From Fen731 sp964481885 (GTDB taxonomy: Bacteria; Actinomycetota; Humimicrobiia; Humimicrobiales; Humimicrobiaceae), in NCBI GenBank assembly GCA_964481885.1, contig CAYZUS010000001.1, forward strand, positions 1 through 64,000: a stretch of 64,000 bases of DNA, in the 5' to 3' direction. Both the position numbers and the translations under genes were made by a program. This document shows, piece by piece, positions 55,347-64,000 of the stretch. Below the pieces are notes generated by a model. That model searched no databases. It was not told where the DNA came from and was given only the letters and a program-made list of their open reading frames with translations. How positions within the stretch are numbered: the first letter of the stretch is position 1; every line of letters starts with the position of its first letter.

Positions 55347-56777
55347 CTACTTTTCTCTAAGAAACAAATTCCTAACAATTATAAATATAAAAATTAAAAA
55401 GTAAAATGAAATAAGTAAAATAATCAAATTTCTGAGTTTGTTGTCCATCCCTGATTTTAAGTCCTGGAATATGTATTGCTGATTAATTTTGGACTGCGAC
55501 TGCAATTGCATTGTCTGCTCTTCTTCGTTATTAATAATTACCTTCAGATTGCCAATCTGCTGTCCTTTATTTATCGGCAAATCAATTGAAAGAATGGGAA
55601 CATTGCTCTTTGTCTTGCCAGTATTTTTTTCAGCAATATCATCAATAATCTCAACTACATCATTAGTATTTGCCAGATTTATAAAATCTTTTTCAGGGTA
55701 AACAGCAGCAAATACCCTGGTATTATAAATATATTCTTTATTTTCAATTTCGTTGTTTATTTCAAGCTCCTTATACATCTGAGAGGAATCAACCGTTTTC
55801 TTCCAGGAATAATTGTCGTTTGCCCAGTTAATCATTTTGAGCATGTCTGATTCACGCATCCCCTGATCACTTTTTAAAACGACGCTTATAAGTTTAAGTC
55901 CCTGCCTTTCAGAATATACCACAAGACAGTATCCTGCATTATTTGTAAAGCCTGTCTTGACGCCTTTTATGTAATCAAAAAACAAAAGAATGCCGGTATT
56001 AAAAATCCTGATATTTTCACCACTGACATTTATATAGTCATTTTTTGTGCCGGTCATTTTCCGGAAAAGATCGTTTTCCATGCAGTATCTGGCAATTATT
56101 GCCAGGTCAAGTGCAGTGGATTTATGGTCCGCAAACATGGAATCAAGGCCGTTTGTGCTCTGAAAATTAGTATTGTCGGCTCCAAGCTCTATAGCTTTGG
56201 CATTCATTTTTTTTAAGAATTCTGTTTCGCTTCCGCTTATATATTCTGCCAGTGCGATAGTGGCATTATTATTGGAATTAATAAGCGCGGCTTTCAATAA
56301 ATCCATAATGCTGATCACATCGCCAGTCTTAAATGAAAAAAAAGAACTGTTAAAGCCTGAAGCATTTTTTGATATCGTTGTTTTGTCATAAAGATTCTTA
56401 ACTTCCTGTATTGCTATGATCCCTGTCATAATTTTTGTGGTGCTTGCGGGGAAAAGCTTTTCAGAGGAATTTTTTTCCCACAGGATTCTTCCGGTATCAT
56501 ACTCCATAATAATAGCTGCTTCTGCGGTTACGTCTGGTGTGTTATCACCAACAACTGGCTCAATATATGAAGAATAAGATTTTGGCTGCCATGATTCTTC
56601 GGATGATTTAAATGTATCAGCAAAAAGGAATTTTTGATTAATCAGGGAATTAAAAGAAATATTGGAAACAGAAAAAATACAAAAAAATATTAACAAAAAA
56701 AATAAGGATTTTCTGAATGCTTTTTTTATGGCCGCTTTATAGGTGAAATATTTTTGAATTTTAAAATCGAGGGTCAT
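55347..56777 (-). CDS. D-alanyl-D-alanine carboxypeptidase (DacF type)
   Basis: Low-molecular-weight penicillin-binding protein trimming peptidoglycan stem peptides outside the membrane. A signal anchor (about residues 24-40) is followed by the serine-protease-like domain with SxxK at ASTTK (Ser 112, Lys 115), SNN at 168-170 and KTG in IKGVKTGFTN. A C-terminal membrane helix precedes the end. It has 476 residues. The start overlaps merR by four bases, so the two are probably coupled. Confidence 0.93.
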   Translation of the reverse strand: MTLDFKIQKYFTYKAAIKKAFRKSLFFLLIFFCIFSVSNISFNSLINQKFLFADTFKSSEESWQPKSYSSYIEPVVGDNTPDVTAEAAIIMEYDTGRILWEKNSSEKLFPASTTKIMTGIIAIQEVKNLYDKTTISKNASGFNSSFFSFKTGDVISIMDLLKAALINSNNNATIALAEYISGSETEFLKKMNAKAIELGADNTNFQSTNGLDSMFADHKSTALDLAIIARYCMENDLFRKMTGTKNDYINVSGENIRIFNTGILLFFDYIKGVKTGFTNNAGYCLVVYSERQGLKLISVVLKSDQGMRESDMLKMINWANDNYSWKKTVDSSQMYKELEINNEIENKEYIYNTRVFAAVYPEKDFINLANTNDVVEIIDDIAEKNTGKTKSNVPILSIDLPINKGQQIGNLKVIINNEEEQTMQLQSQSKINQQYIFQDLKSGMDNKLRNLIILLISFYFLIFIFIIVRNLFLREK

Positions 56778-57508
56778 TTATAATTGTCCAGGAATTTTTT
56801 ATTCTCTTTTTTAAAAAGCATTTCATGAAGTTGATTAAAAAGCTCTTCAAGCTTGTATGAGATCTTTACGCCTTTTTTTTTGCCGTCTTTACCGGATGAC
56901 ATTATAACAGGATAGACCACCTGCTGCAAAAATGTTGAATGCCTGATGGCAGAATTTTCAAATATCTTTAAATGCCTTATTTGAATACCATACTTTTGCA
57001 GCTCGGTAATTATTCTTAAAATCTCGACATCCGGACCGTCTACAATGTTTTTCCCGTCCTCTTTATGTGACTGTATAAGACCTTCGCTGAAAATTTCTTC
57101 TACATAAGCGTGTGAAAGCTTAAATTTTTCCCTGATATCCTCAATAGATAATTTGCTTAATTTAAGGCTTTTATCATTTTCTGCAAGTTTGTCCTGCAAT
57201 TCTGTCAATACTCCTTTTTGCTCATCAATTTTTTCAAAGTCTATTGAGTCGATTTTTTCTTTAATGATTTCCAGCGGCATAAAATAGTCCTTCTGGAGGC
57301 TTAAGATAAGGTTGATTTTCCTTACATCATTTTTAAAATAAACCCTGTAATTATTATCTGCTCTTTTAGAAATAATAAGTCCCCGTGATTCAAAAAACCT
57401 TAGCTTGCTGTTGGTAAGGTCGGGATAAAAATTTTTAAATTTTTTAACAAGTTCCCCTATTGTCAGATAGGTTTTTTTATTGTTAGCCATTTTATTTAAA
57501 AATATCAT
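56774..57508 (-). CDS. MerR-family regulator, FtsR-like
   Basis: DNA-binding protein with an N-terminal MerR winged helix (LTIGELVKKFKNFYPDLTNSKLRFFE) and a second helix-turn-helix-like region (LSKLSIEDIREKFKLSHAYVEEIF), the layout of actinobacterial FtsR, an activator of ftsZ. It has 244 residues. ATG 57508 overlaps the FHA stop codon (ATGA); ATG 57490 is an alternative. The FHA-MerR pair matches garA-ftsR of Actinobacteria. Confidence 0.8.
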   Translation of the reverse strand: MIFLNKMANNKKTYLTIGELVKKFKNFYPDLTNSKLRFFESRGLIISKRADNNYRVYFKNDVRKINLILSLQKDYFMPLEIIKEKIDSIDFEKIDEQKGVLTELQDKLAENDKSLKLSKLSIEDIREKFKLSHAYVEEIFSEGLIQSHKEDGKNIVDGPDVEILRIITELQKYGIQIRHLKIFENSAIRHSTFLQQVVYPVIMSSGKDGKKKGVKISYKLEELFNQLHEMLFKKENKKFLDNYK

Positions 57509-57912
57509 TCAGATACAAAAAATAAAAAGACATACTTGCCTATTTGTATCCTGTCTCCATTTTTAAGAGGTGATTGCCCGGCTATTAGACCGTTTAAATA
57601 TGTACCATTAAGGCTCTCAAGATCCTTAATTGTAAAAACATTCTCTTTTTTTTCAATGATTGCATGATGTCTTGAAACTGTTATATCGTCGAGCAGAATA
57701 TCAGATTCAGAGCTTCTTCCGATAGAAAGGTCGTCTTTAACAAGAAAAAATTTTTCTCCAATAATTGGACCTTTTATTGTAAGAAGACCTGCTTTGTCCC
57801 CCTGCAATTTTTTTAGTTCTTCAAGTATCTGCGGTGAAATTTCTTTTATTGATTCTATTTCCTGGTCCTTTATAGAATCTGTGTGGCTATTTTTTAAAAT
57901 TTCATCTTTCAT
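57505..57912 (-). CDS. FHA-domain protein, GarA/OdhI-like
   Basis: Phosphothreonine-binding protein. The FHA fold has LSIGRSSESDILLDDITVSRHHAII and LESLNGTYLNG with the binding residues intact. In Actinobacteria GarA/OdhI controls 2-oxoglutarate metabolism and is phosphorylated at an N-terminal ETTSVF motif; that motif is not seen here, the N-terminus being acidic and plain. It has 135 residues. Context supports the family; function is uncertain. Confidence 0.82.
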   Translation of the reverse strand: MKDEILKNSHTDSIKDQEIESIKEISPQILEELKKLQGDKAGLLTIKGPIIGEKFFLVKDDLSIGRSSESDILLDDITVSRHHAIIEKKENVFTIKDLESLNGTYLNGLIAGQSPLKNGDRIQIGKYVFLFFVSE

Positions 57913-57986
57913 TTTATCTCTCTGTTGATATATTTATATGTTTTAATTTACTTAAGACCAATACGGCAATAAATCTGTTTGTTTTT

Positions 57987-59489
57987 CTAAATATTCCGGA
58001 TAACTTCTGAAGCATGCTTTGAAAGACTGTCGAAGTACTTTTCATCAGGAGATTCAATATAGCACCGGATCAGTGGTTCTGTTCCCGAAGCTCTTACCAG
58101 TACCCAGCTTTTATTTGCCAAAACGACTTTAGCTCCGTCAATACCTGATACTTTTTCTACTTTTACCCCGTTTATTTCCTGACCATCAAGATTTAAAAAA
58201 TATTTAATTATTTTTTGTTTTTTATCCTGATGTACTTCAATATCCAGCCTGATATTGTAAAAATGCCCATATTTATCATAAATACTTTCAAGATAATCTG
58301 AAATATGCCATGAATCCTTAAATTTTTTAAGATATGCCCGAATTTCCAGCATCTTTAAACATGCAAGCAAGCCGTCTTTTTCAGGGATATGTCCTTTTAT
58401 GCTTAAGCCACCACTCTCTTCTCCACCGATTATGACATTGCCTCCAAGCATCGCCTCACCAATAAATTTGAAACCTACAGGAGTTTCTACAACTTCTATT
58501 TTATTACAGTGACAAATTTCATCTATAAGATGAGTGGTCGCAACCGAGCGCGCCACGATATCCCTGTTGTCAAATTGTTTTGTTTCAATAAGGTAGTTTA
58601 GTATAATGGCAATTGCATTATTAGGGCTGATAAATATTCCTTTGCCGTCTATGATCCCGAACCTGTCAGCATCACCGTCAAGAGCCAGGCCCACGTCCAG
58701 GCAGTCTTTTAATACTTTTTCTCTTAATGCGCCAAGATTTTTATCTGAAGGGTCAGGCAGCTTTCCGCCAAACAAGGGGTCCCTGTAATTGTTAAGCAGT
58801 AAAGGCTCAAGTCCAAAATACTCTTTAAGTATTTTTGGGAACAGTATATTACCGGCTCCAAACATTGTATCAGCCGCTATCTTTAAGCCTGCTTCTTTGA
58901 CAAGCTTTACATCAACAAGACTAAGAAGTTTTTCCATATAGTCTGTAAAGTCAGAGACCGGAGTTATTTTTGCCCTATCAGCCTTACTATTCATATTATG
59001 GATTTTTTGGTCTTCCCTCGTAATGCTGCTGTCATTTAAACAGAATTCTTCTTTTGCCGGTTCCTGCCTGTTCTTAAGCACAATTCCTAAATATTTTTCT
59101 ATTTCTCTGGTAATGCTGTCTTTTGCAGGTCCGCCATAGAATGGGATAAATTTAATGCCATTATATTTTGAAGGGTTATGGCTCGCAGTTATCATTATTG
59201 CACCGTCAAGTTCCATGTGAAGTGTCATAAACGCAGTAACAGGAGTCGGAACGGATTCGGATGCAATAAATGTTTTTATGCCATTTATTGAAAATATCTC
59301 TGCACAGTGCATCGCAAAATCTTCAGAGAGGAACCTGTTGTCATAACCAATAAAAATACCCTTATGAAATGAGTTGTTTGCTTTGAGGTACATAACAAGA
59401 GCTTCAACAACCAGTCCAAGGTTCTCAAAAGTAAAATCTTCTGCAATAACTGCTCTCCAGCCATCTGTACCAAATTTTATTTTTGACAT
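57987..59489 (-). CDS. Phosphohexomutase (phosphoglucomutase/phosphomannomutase family)
   Basis: Interconverts hexose 1- and 6-phosphates. The phosphoserine loop TASHNPSKYNGIKF, metal loop DGDADRFGIID, sugar loop GGEESGGLS and phosphate site RASGTEPLIRCY are all present. The 500 residues fit. A polar stretch near residues 145-170 is somewhat long. The substrate (glucose, mannose or glucosamine) cannot be read from the sequence. Confidence 0.93.
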   Translation of the reverse strand: MSKIKFGTDGWRAVIAEDFTFENLGLVVEALVMYLKANNSFHKGIFIGYDNRFLSEDFAMHCAEIFSINGIKTFIASESVPTPVTAFMTLHMELDGAIMITASHNPSKYNGIKFIPFYGGPAKDSITREIEKYLGIVLKNRQEPAKEEFCLNDSSITREDQKIHNMNSKADRAKITPVSDFTDYMEKLLSLVDVKLVKEAGLKIAADTMFGAGNILFPKILKEYFGLEPLLLNNYRDPLFGGKLPDPSDKNLGALREKVLKDCLDVGLALDGDADRFGIIDGKGIFISPNNAIAIILNYLIETKQFDNRDIVARSVATTHLIDEICHCNKIEVVETPVGFKFIGEAMLGGNVIIGGEESGGLSIKGHIPEKDGLLACLKMLEIRAYLKKFKDSWHISDYLESIYDKYGHFYNIRLDIEVHQDKKQKIIKYFLNLDGQEINGVKVEKVSGIDGAKVVLANKSWVLVRASGTEPLIRCYIESPDEKYFDSLSKHASEVIRNI

Positions 59490-59566
59490 AATTTTTTAAT
59501 GCTCTATGGACCAATAATTCCGGTTGACCATAATAATTAATTCCGGTTAAACCGTGATAATTAGAC

Positions 59567-59645
59567 TGGTCGGGATGAGAGGATTCGAACCTCCGGCCCC
59601 CAGTACCCCATACTGGTGCGCTAAGCCAAACTGCGCCACATCCCG
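59567..59645 (-). tRNA. tRNA-Pro (anticodon GGG), CCA encoded
   Basis: The cloverleaf folds fully: acceptor CGGGATG/CATCCCG, D arm closed by GCGC/GCGC, anticodon stem CCAGT/ACTGG around loop ATGGGGT with anticodon GGG, and T arm GGAGG-TTCGAAT-CCTCT. The discriminator A (59570) is followed by CCA at 59567-59569 in the DNA. It reads CCC and CCU codons. TrmD and ProS, which act on it, are in the window. Confidence 0.95.
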
Positions 59646-59972
59646 ATACTTTGCTAAGACAATTCTAAAATATAAATAAACATTAGTAAAGCTTCTAATA
59701 ATCTTACTGCAGAAATATGTCCTGTCGTAATGACTGCATTAAACCAGGCTTTGATTTTTGAATGTATTTTTCAACAATTCTACTCCCGGATTTTTAAAGA
59801 TGATACGGCAAGGCAGACGCTGCAAACAAGATTTATTTACCATAAGTCTGATATTTGATTTATATGGCACTGTAGGTACCTTATAAATCAAAAACCTTAT
59901 AAAATGTTTAAAGAATATTAAACTTTAAAGAAGTAATAAAAAAACAATAAAAGGAAACAAGCAAAAACATTT
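59646..59972. other. Intergenic region tRNA-Pro to der with one strong hairpin
   Basis: 327 bases without a gene. A 14-bp stem with one mismatch (59854-59867 and 59879-59892, TTTGATTTATA / TATAAATCAAA core, 11-base loop) lies about 80 bases after the der stop. No T-tract follows on the der strand. Confidence 0.45.
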
Positions 59973-61304
59973 TTAAAATTTAAATTTTAAGAAAATAGGG
60001 GTTCCCTTAAATCCAAACTTTTCCCGTATGTTATATTCTATATATCTTTTAATATTACTTTTTTTGCTTATGTCCATATTGGAAAAAACAAGAAATCCGG
60101 GGGGTGAAATCCTTATCTGTCTGATAAATTTGATTTTAAATTTTTTGCCTTTGACGTTCAGGCTGCTGCTGGCTCCAAGTTCTTTAAAAAATGTATTTAA
60201 TTTATTATCAGTAATTTTTTTATTTCTTTCATCAAGAAGTTCTTCTATTATTTTAAAGATTCTTTTTATCCCCATATCCTTTAATGCACTTATTTTAATA
60301 TAAGGCACAAATCTCAGATAATCCGTCCTGCTTAAAAAATCTTCAACTTTTGCGTCCAGTTCATCGTCTTCCAAAATGTCTATTTTGTTAAAAACAGCAC
60401 AAACGCTGGCTCCTTTTTCAAGGCATGTCATAAGTATTTTTTCGTCCTGATTTGTAAGCTCCCTGGATGAATCAATAAGAAGCAAGCACACATCAGATCT
60501 TTCTATACTTTTCAGTGTCCTTATCTTGCTGTAGAATTCAAGGTCTTCTTCTCTTATTTTGTCTTTTTTTAAACCAGCAGTGTCGACGAATGTGTAAGTT
60601 TTACCGGCATGCGTCACAAGACTGTCAATGCTATCCCTTGTTGTACCTGCCACCTCATCCACGATGACTCTGTCTTCTTTTATAAGCGTATTAAACAATG
60701 TAGATTTTCCGACATTGGGCTGCCCGAGAATTGATATATGTGGTATTTCGACTTCTTCGTCTTCCTGATCCTGACCGGAGCTGTTTTCATCTATCGGAAT
60801 GCCGGATATTTTTTTTAAGATATCATCCAAAAGCTCAGATATGTTTAATCCATGAATTGCTGAGATACTGATCGGGTAGCCGAATCCAAACTTAAGATAA
60901 TCCTCGGTATAATAACTTGCTCTTTCGCTGTCCCATTTATTTCCGACAAAAATAACCTGTTTGCCTGATTTTCTTAACATGTCTGCTATGTCTTCATCAA
61001 GTGGAGATACAGGATCTCTTATATCTACAACAAATACAATTATGTCTGCTTCTTCAATTGCTTTTTTTGATTGCCTGGAAATCTGAGGTGCAAGTTTTTC
61101 TTCCGAAAACATGTCAATGCCGCCTGTGTCAAGAATAAAGAACTCAATTCCATCCCAGTCGGTCCTGTTATATTTTCTGTCACGGGTTATCATGGGCTCG
61201 CTATGGACTATTGCCTCCTGGTTTACGCATATCCTGTTGATAAGCGTAGACTTTCCGACATTAGGTCTGCCAATCACTGCAATTACGGGTAAGTTTCTTT
61301 TCAT
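59973..61304 (-). CDS. der: Ribosome biogenesis GTPase Der (EngA)
   Basis: Double-GTPase needed for 50S assembly. Two G domains begin GRPNVGKSTL (near the N-terminus) and GQPNVGKSTL (about residue 200), each with its DTAG or DTGG motif and NKWD or NKID. A C-terminal KH-like domain ends the protein. It has 443 residues. The DUF512-der order is also seen in other Gram-positive-type genomes. Confidence 0.96.
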   Translation of the reverse strand: MKRNLPVIAVIGRPNVGKSTLINRICVNQEAIVHSEPMITRDRKYNRTDWDGIEFFILDTGGIDMFSEEKLAPQISRQSKKAIEEADIIVFVVDIRDPVSPLDEDIADMLRKSGKQVIFVGNKWDSERASYYTEDYLKFGFGYPISISAIHGLNISELLDDILKKISGIPIDENSSGQDQEDEEVEIPHISILGQPNVGKSTLFNTLIKEDRVIVDEVAGTTRDSIDSLVTHAGKTYTFVDTAGLKKDKIREEDLEFYSKIRTLKSIERSDVCLLLIDSSRELTNQDEKILMTCLEKGASVCAVFNKIDILEDDELDAKVEDFLSRTDYLRFVPYIKISALKDMGIKRIFKIIEELLDERNKKITDNKLNTFFKELGASSSLNVKGKKFKIKFIRQIRISPPGFLVFSNMDISKKSNIKRYIEYNIREKFGFKGTPIFLKFKF

Positions 61305-61309
61305 ATATT

Positions 61310-62428
61310 TTAGCCTGCCAGGTGTTTTACCATATCTTTAGCATTATCTTTTACAATTCTTATTTTCGGATCAAGACTTTTAAAAACATTAATATCTGTA
61401 TCATCAAGGGTCAATCCGTCGCGGTTAAAGATTATTTCCGGAATCAGAATTCTCTCATATTTATTTAAATCGCAGCCATTCAGGACGTCTAATACATCCT
61501 TTCCCGCAAGAAGACCGGTAACTTTTACATTGCCGCCAAAAAAAATATTTCTAACCGGTTGTAATTTTATACTATTTTGGTATTTTAAGCAGTATTTTTC
61601 CAAAACAATTTTTAAAAAGACAATGCACTGCTCCAATACCATTGCCCCGTATTCCGATGTAATAACCAGACAAGCGTTCCTGCTTATTTTAACAAGCTTG
61701 CTTTCAAGGGAATTTTTGTCAGTGCTGTGTTTTTTTTCAAGACTGCTGATTTCCATTTTAAAATCATTTATAAAATCTGTTGATTTGCCAATGCCGTTTT
61801 GCATTTGCAAAAATCTTCCGTATTCTTTGGCATCGGGAAAACTGTTTTCTGCAATCAGGTAGAATTCGTCTGACAGATAAACCTTTTTGGCAGAGGGATT
61901 TTGTTTGATGTTTTGCCGGTAGCCAGAAATAAAATCTATAAGCTTTTTACTTGAGTTTTTATCAAAAGATTTCAATAGAGGATTTTTATTATATTTTGTT
62001 ATGCCAACAGGAACTATTCCAATGGACAGTATTTTTTTAAAATTGCCGGTAAGGATATCAAGGGTATTTACAAGGTCCGTTGAATCATTTATCCCGGGGC
62101 AAAGAACGATCTGTATGTTTGTCCTGATATTGTTTTTATCAAGAATATAAAGGTTATCTATTGCACAGGCAGTATTTTTGTTGCCAAACAAAGTGTTTCT
62201 GGTGTCCGGATTAAAGCTATGCACTGATACATGCAAAGGCTCTATTTTAAACTTTACAATGTTTTCAATATCTTTTTTTGAGAGATTGGTAAGAGTGATG
62301 AAGTTGCCGTGAGAAAAAGACTCTATATAATCGTCATCTTTAATATACAGGGTCGGCCTTAAGTTTTCCGGAAGCTGAGCTATAAAGCAAAAAATACAAT
62401 TGTTCTGACAGGATTTTATTTTACTCAA
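61310..62428 (-). CDS. DUF512 radical-SAM protein lacking the PDZ domain
   Basis: Radical-SAM-like protein of unknown function. The cluster motif SCQNNCIFCFIAQLP (Cys 7, 11, 14) is followed by LRPTLYIKDDDY and the DUF512 domain, ending with the conserved VTGLLAGKDV and LIPEIIFNRDGLTLDD. The family normally has an N-terminal PDZ domain of about 60 residues; here the protein begins right at the cluster. The TTG start overlaps the ispH stop by four bases (TTGA), so the short form looks real and translationally coupled. Confidence 0.85.
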   Translation of the reverse strand: MSKIKSCQNNCIFCFIAQLPENLRPTLYIKDDDYIESFSHGNFITLTNLSKKDIENIVKFKIEPLHVSVHSFNPDTRNTLFGNKNTACAIDNLYILDKNNIRTNIQIVLCPGINDSTDLVNTLDILTGNFKKILSIGIVPVGITKYNKNPLLKSFDKNSSKKLIDFISGYRQNIKQNPSAKKVYLSDEFYLIAENSFPDAKEYGRFLQMQNGIGKSTDFINDFKMEISSLEKKHSTDKNSLESKLVKISRNACLVITSEYGAMVLEQCIVFLKIVLEKYCLKYQNSIKLQPVRNIFFGGNVKVTGLLAGKDVLDVLNGCDLNKYERILIPEIIFNRDGLTLDDTDINVFKSLDPKIRIVKDNAKDMVKHLAG

Positions 62429-63273
62429 AGTTTATCCAGAAATTCCTTTACATCTCTTATGTCTTCTCTGGGAGTTGACGCTCCCCCGCTAATGCCTGCC
62501 TTTTTGGTATTTCCCAGCCAGCTGTTTTTAATTTCTTTATAGCTTTCAATATGGTGGGTGTTATTACAATACTGAGCAGATATTTGTGCAAGGTGAGCTG
62601 TATTTGCACTGTTTTTCCCGCCGACGACAAACATGGTATCAACTTTTTTGGCAAGCTCTCTTGTAACCTCCTGCCTGTTTTCAGTAATAACGCAGATAGT
62701 GTTTGCTATTAAAATCTCGTCAGCTTTATCCAGCAGCCCTGCAATAATTGCCTTGGCATTTTCCTTTATCTGTGTTGTCTGCATTATAACACCGATTTTT
62801 TTGTGTTTTTTAAGGGTCTCAAGTTCTGAAGGAGTTTCAATAATGGTCAGGTTATCCTTGTCTGCGTGCTCCATTTCACTTAACACTTCCGGGTGTTTGC
62901 TGTTACCGATAATAACAAGATGATAACCCCTGCCGGAAAGCATTTTTGCTTTTGACTGCGCTCTTTTTACGAATGGACAAGCAGTATCTACTATTTTTAC
63001 CCCCTTGGCCTTTATTTTTTTAATAAAATCGGGAGACATGCCGTGAGATCTTACAATAAATACGCTGCCGGGTTCGATCTGCTCTTCATTTTCTACAAGA
63101 AGCAAGCCCTTTGTTTTTAAATCATCTATAACGCCGTGGTTATGTATTATCTGACCTATTGAGTATACTTTTATGTTTTTGTCTTTATATTTTCTAAGGG
63201 TCGTTTCGGTGATCTTTAACGCCCTCTTGACTCCGAAACAATATCCTGCCGACCCCGCTATCTCAACCTGCAT
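62425..63273 (-). CDS. ispH: 4-hydroxy-3-methylbut-2-enyl diphosphate reductase
   Basis: Last enzyme of the MEP pathway, giving IPP and DMAPP. Iron-sulfur ligands are in GYCFGVKRA (Cys 12), VDTACPFV and the C-terminal cysteine region; HGMSPDFI and TICVITENRQ are also typical. It has 282 residues. It lies between plsC and DUF512-der. Confidence 0.94.
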   Translation of the reverse strand: MQVEIAGSAGYCFGVKRALKITETTLRKYKDKNIKVYSIGQIIHNHGVIDDLKTKGLLLVENEEQIEPGSVFIVRSHGMSPDFIKKIKAKGVKIVDTACPFVKRAQSKAKMLSGRGYHLVIIGNSKHPEVLSEMEHADKDNLTIIETPSELETLKKHKKIGVIMQTTQIKENAKAIIAGLLDKADEILIANTICVITENRQEVTRELAKKVDTMFVVGGKNSANTAHLAQISAQYCNNTHHIESYKEIKNSWLGNTKKAGISGGASTPREDIRDVKEFLDKL

Positions 63274-63302
63274 TTTTTATCTCCGGTTTTATATTTATAT
63301 TT

Positions 63303-63980
63303 TCACTTCCCGCCTGCATCAGATTTAATCTTTTGATAAAGTATTTTTATCTCTTCCATTGTCTTAAGAGTAATAATTTCTGAGGCCTGTTTGCTTCCGT
63401 ATTGTTTGATAATTGCGGCCGTATCAATAGGCTTGCCGAAAGCAATTCTTATTTGAGGGAAAAACAGCCTTTTGTGAGGTTTTCTGATAATCATATTAGA
63501 GCCGGTTATTGCGACAGGAATCACCGGGCTGTCAGCCATTATTGAAATAAGACCTACTCCCTGGTGGCCCGCTCTCAGAACACCGTCTGTTGATCTCGTG
63601 CCCTCAGGGTAAAGCCCAATCATTTGCTCTGATTTCAGGATGGCAACAGAATTTCTTATGGCACTCCTGTCAAATGCTCCTCTGTTTACAGGATAAGCAT
63701 TAAACCATGTCACAACAGCTGTTACAAATTTATTGGTGAAAAGCTGGGTTTTGGCCATAAAACATATTTGTCTGTGTATACACGCATCTGTAAATACCGG
63801 GTCTATATAGCTTAAGTGGTTTGAGCATATAATCAGCCTTCCCTTAGAGGGAATATTTTCCCTGCCGTATACTTTCATCCTGAAAATAATTTTTAAAAGA
63901 ATGTATAAATTAAATCTTATGAAAGTATAGCAAGCAAAATATGCTTTTGAGTGCCTAATTTTTAAAACGTATTCTTTCAT
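63303..63980 (-). CDS. plsC: 1-acyl-sn-glycerol-3-phosphate acyltransferase
   Basis: Adds the second acyl chain in phosphatidic-acid synthesis at the membrane. The HX4D motif is NHLSYIDP (His 55, Asp 60), and LYPEGTRSTDG binds the substrate phosphate. A hydrophobic N-terminal stretch (about residues 14-34) anchors it. It has 225 residues. AGGGAC precedes the ATG. ispH follows 29 bases downstream. Confidence 0.92.
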   Translation of the reverse strand: MKEYVLKIRHSKAYFACYTFIRFNLYILLKIIFRMKVYGRENIPSKGRLIICSNHLSYIDPVFTDACIHRQICFMAKTQLFTNKFVTAVVTWFNAYPVNRGAFDRSAIRNSVAILKSEQMIGLYPEGTRSTDGVLRAGHQGVGLISIMADSPVIPVAITGSNMIIRKPHKRLFFPQIRIAFGKPIDTAAIIKQYGSKQASEIITLKTMEEIKILYQKIKSDAGGK

Positions 63981-64000
63981 TATATATGTCCCTGATTTTT

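Overview
The window is 64 kb of AT-rich bacterial chromosome, almost entirely core housekeeping genes. It has no phage, insertion sequence, CRISPR array or rRNA, and one tRNA (Pro, GGG, CCA encoded). Several features point to a deep-branching, low-GC member of the Actinobacteria-like lineages. These are a SepIVA-like protein after coaD, a GarA-like FHA gene translationally coupled to an FtsR-like MerR gene near a DUF151 bifunctional nuclease, SOS boxes of the GAAC-N4-GTTC type, zinc-binding bL28 and bL32, an LL-diaminopimelate aminotransferase, the MEP isoprenoid pathway, RNase Y and SpoVS. The lineage is an inference from gene content and order; no tree was made. The sequence looks like a metagenome or draft scaffold: two of its three 100-N gaps are flanked by exact 55-base duplications, and the third sits in a short tandem repeat.

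Layout. Bases 1-2.7 kb hold a PAS/HD-GYP sensor and gene debris, including a GGDEF remnant. Bases 2.7-19.9 kb on the plus strand (rpmB on minus) carry rpmB, an SGNH lipoprotein, fakA, rsmD, coaD, sepIVA-like, rpmF, an orphan Pta N-terminal domain, plsX, acpP, rnc, smc, ftsY, ffh, rpsP, khpA, rimM and trmD. Bases 20-37 kb continue with rplS, lepB, rnhB, yraN, comM, dprA, an unknown gene, xer, rpsB, tsf, pyrH, frr, uppS, rseP, ispG, proS and recD2. Bases 37-47 kb carry rny, an unusual GHKL ATPase, spoVS, miaB, miaA, dapF, dapL and hflX. From 47.2 kb most genes are on the minus strand: lexA, ilvC, ychF, a PD-(D/E)XK-like gene, the DUF151 nuclease, hpt, DUF3048, a penicillin-binding carboxypeptidase, merR, FHA, a phosphohexomutase, tRNA-Pro, der, DUF512, ispH and plsC. 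A SOS-controlled YneA-like division inhibitor and dut lie on the plus strand among them.

How the genes work together. Translation and ribosome assembly (r-proteins, RsmD, RimM, TrmD, KhpA, Der, HflX, MiaA/MiaB, EF-Ts, RRF) share the window with SRP targeting (FtsY, Ffh, LepB), fatty-acid and phospholipid entry (PlsX, ACP, FakA, PlsC), isoprenoid and cell-wall precursors (IspG, IspH, UppS, DapF, DapL, carboxypeptidase), and DNA maintenance (SMC, RnhB, DprA, Xer, RecD2, LexA). LexA and the YneA-like gene form a visible SOS circuit with near-consensus operators.

Most worth a second look: an SMC of about 776 residues with both head halves but no recognisable hinge; the LexA/YneA-like circuit with a 12-base repeat array in its leader; a MutL-like GHKL ATPase between rny and spoVS; rsmD apparently starting at AUC (or carrying a one-base frameshift); an intrinsic terminator directly before the rny ribosome binding site; and low-complexity insertions in many otherwise ordinary enzymes.
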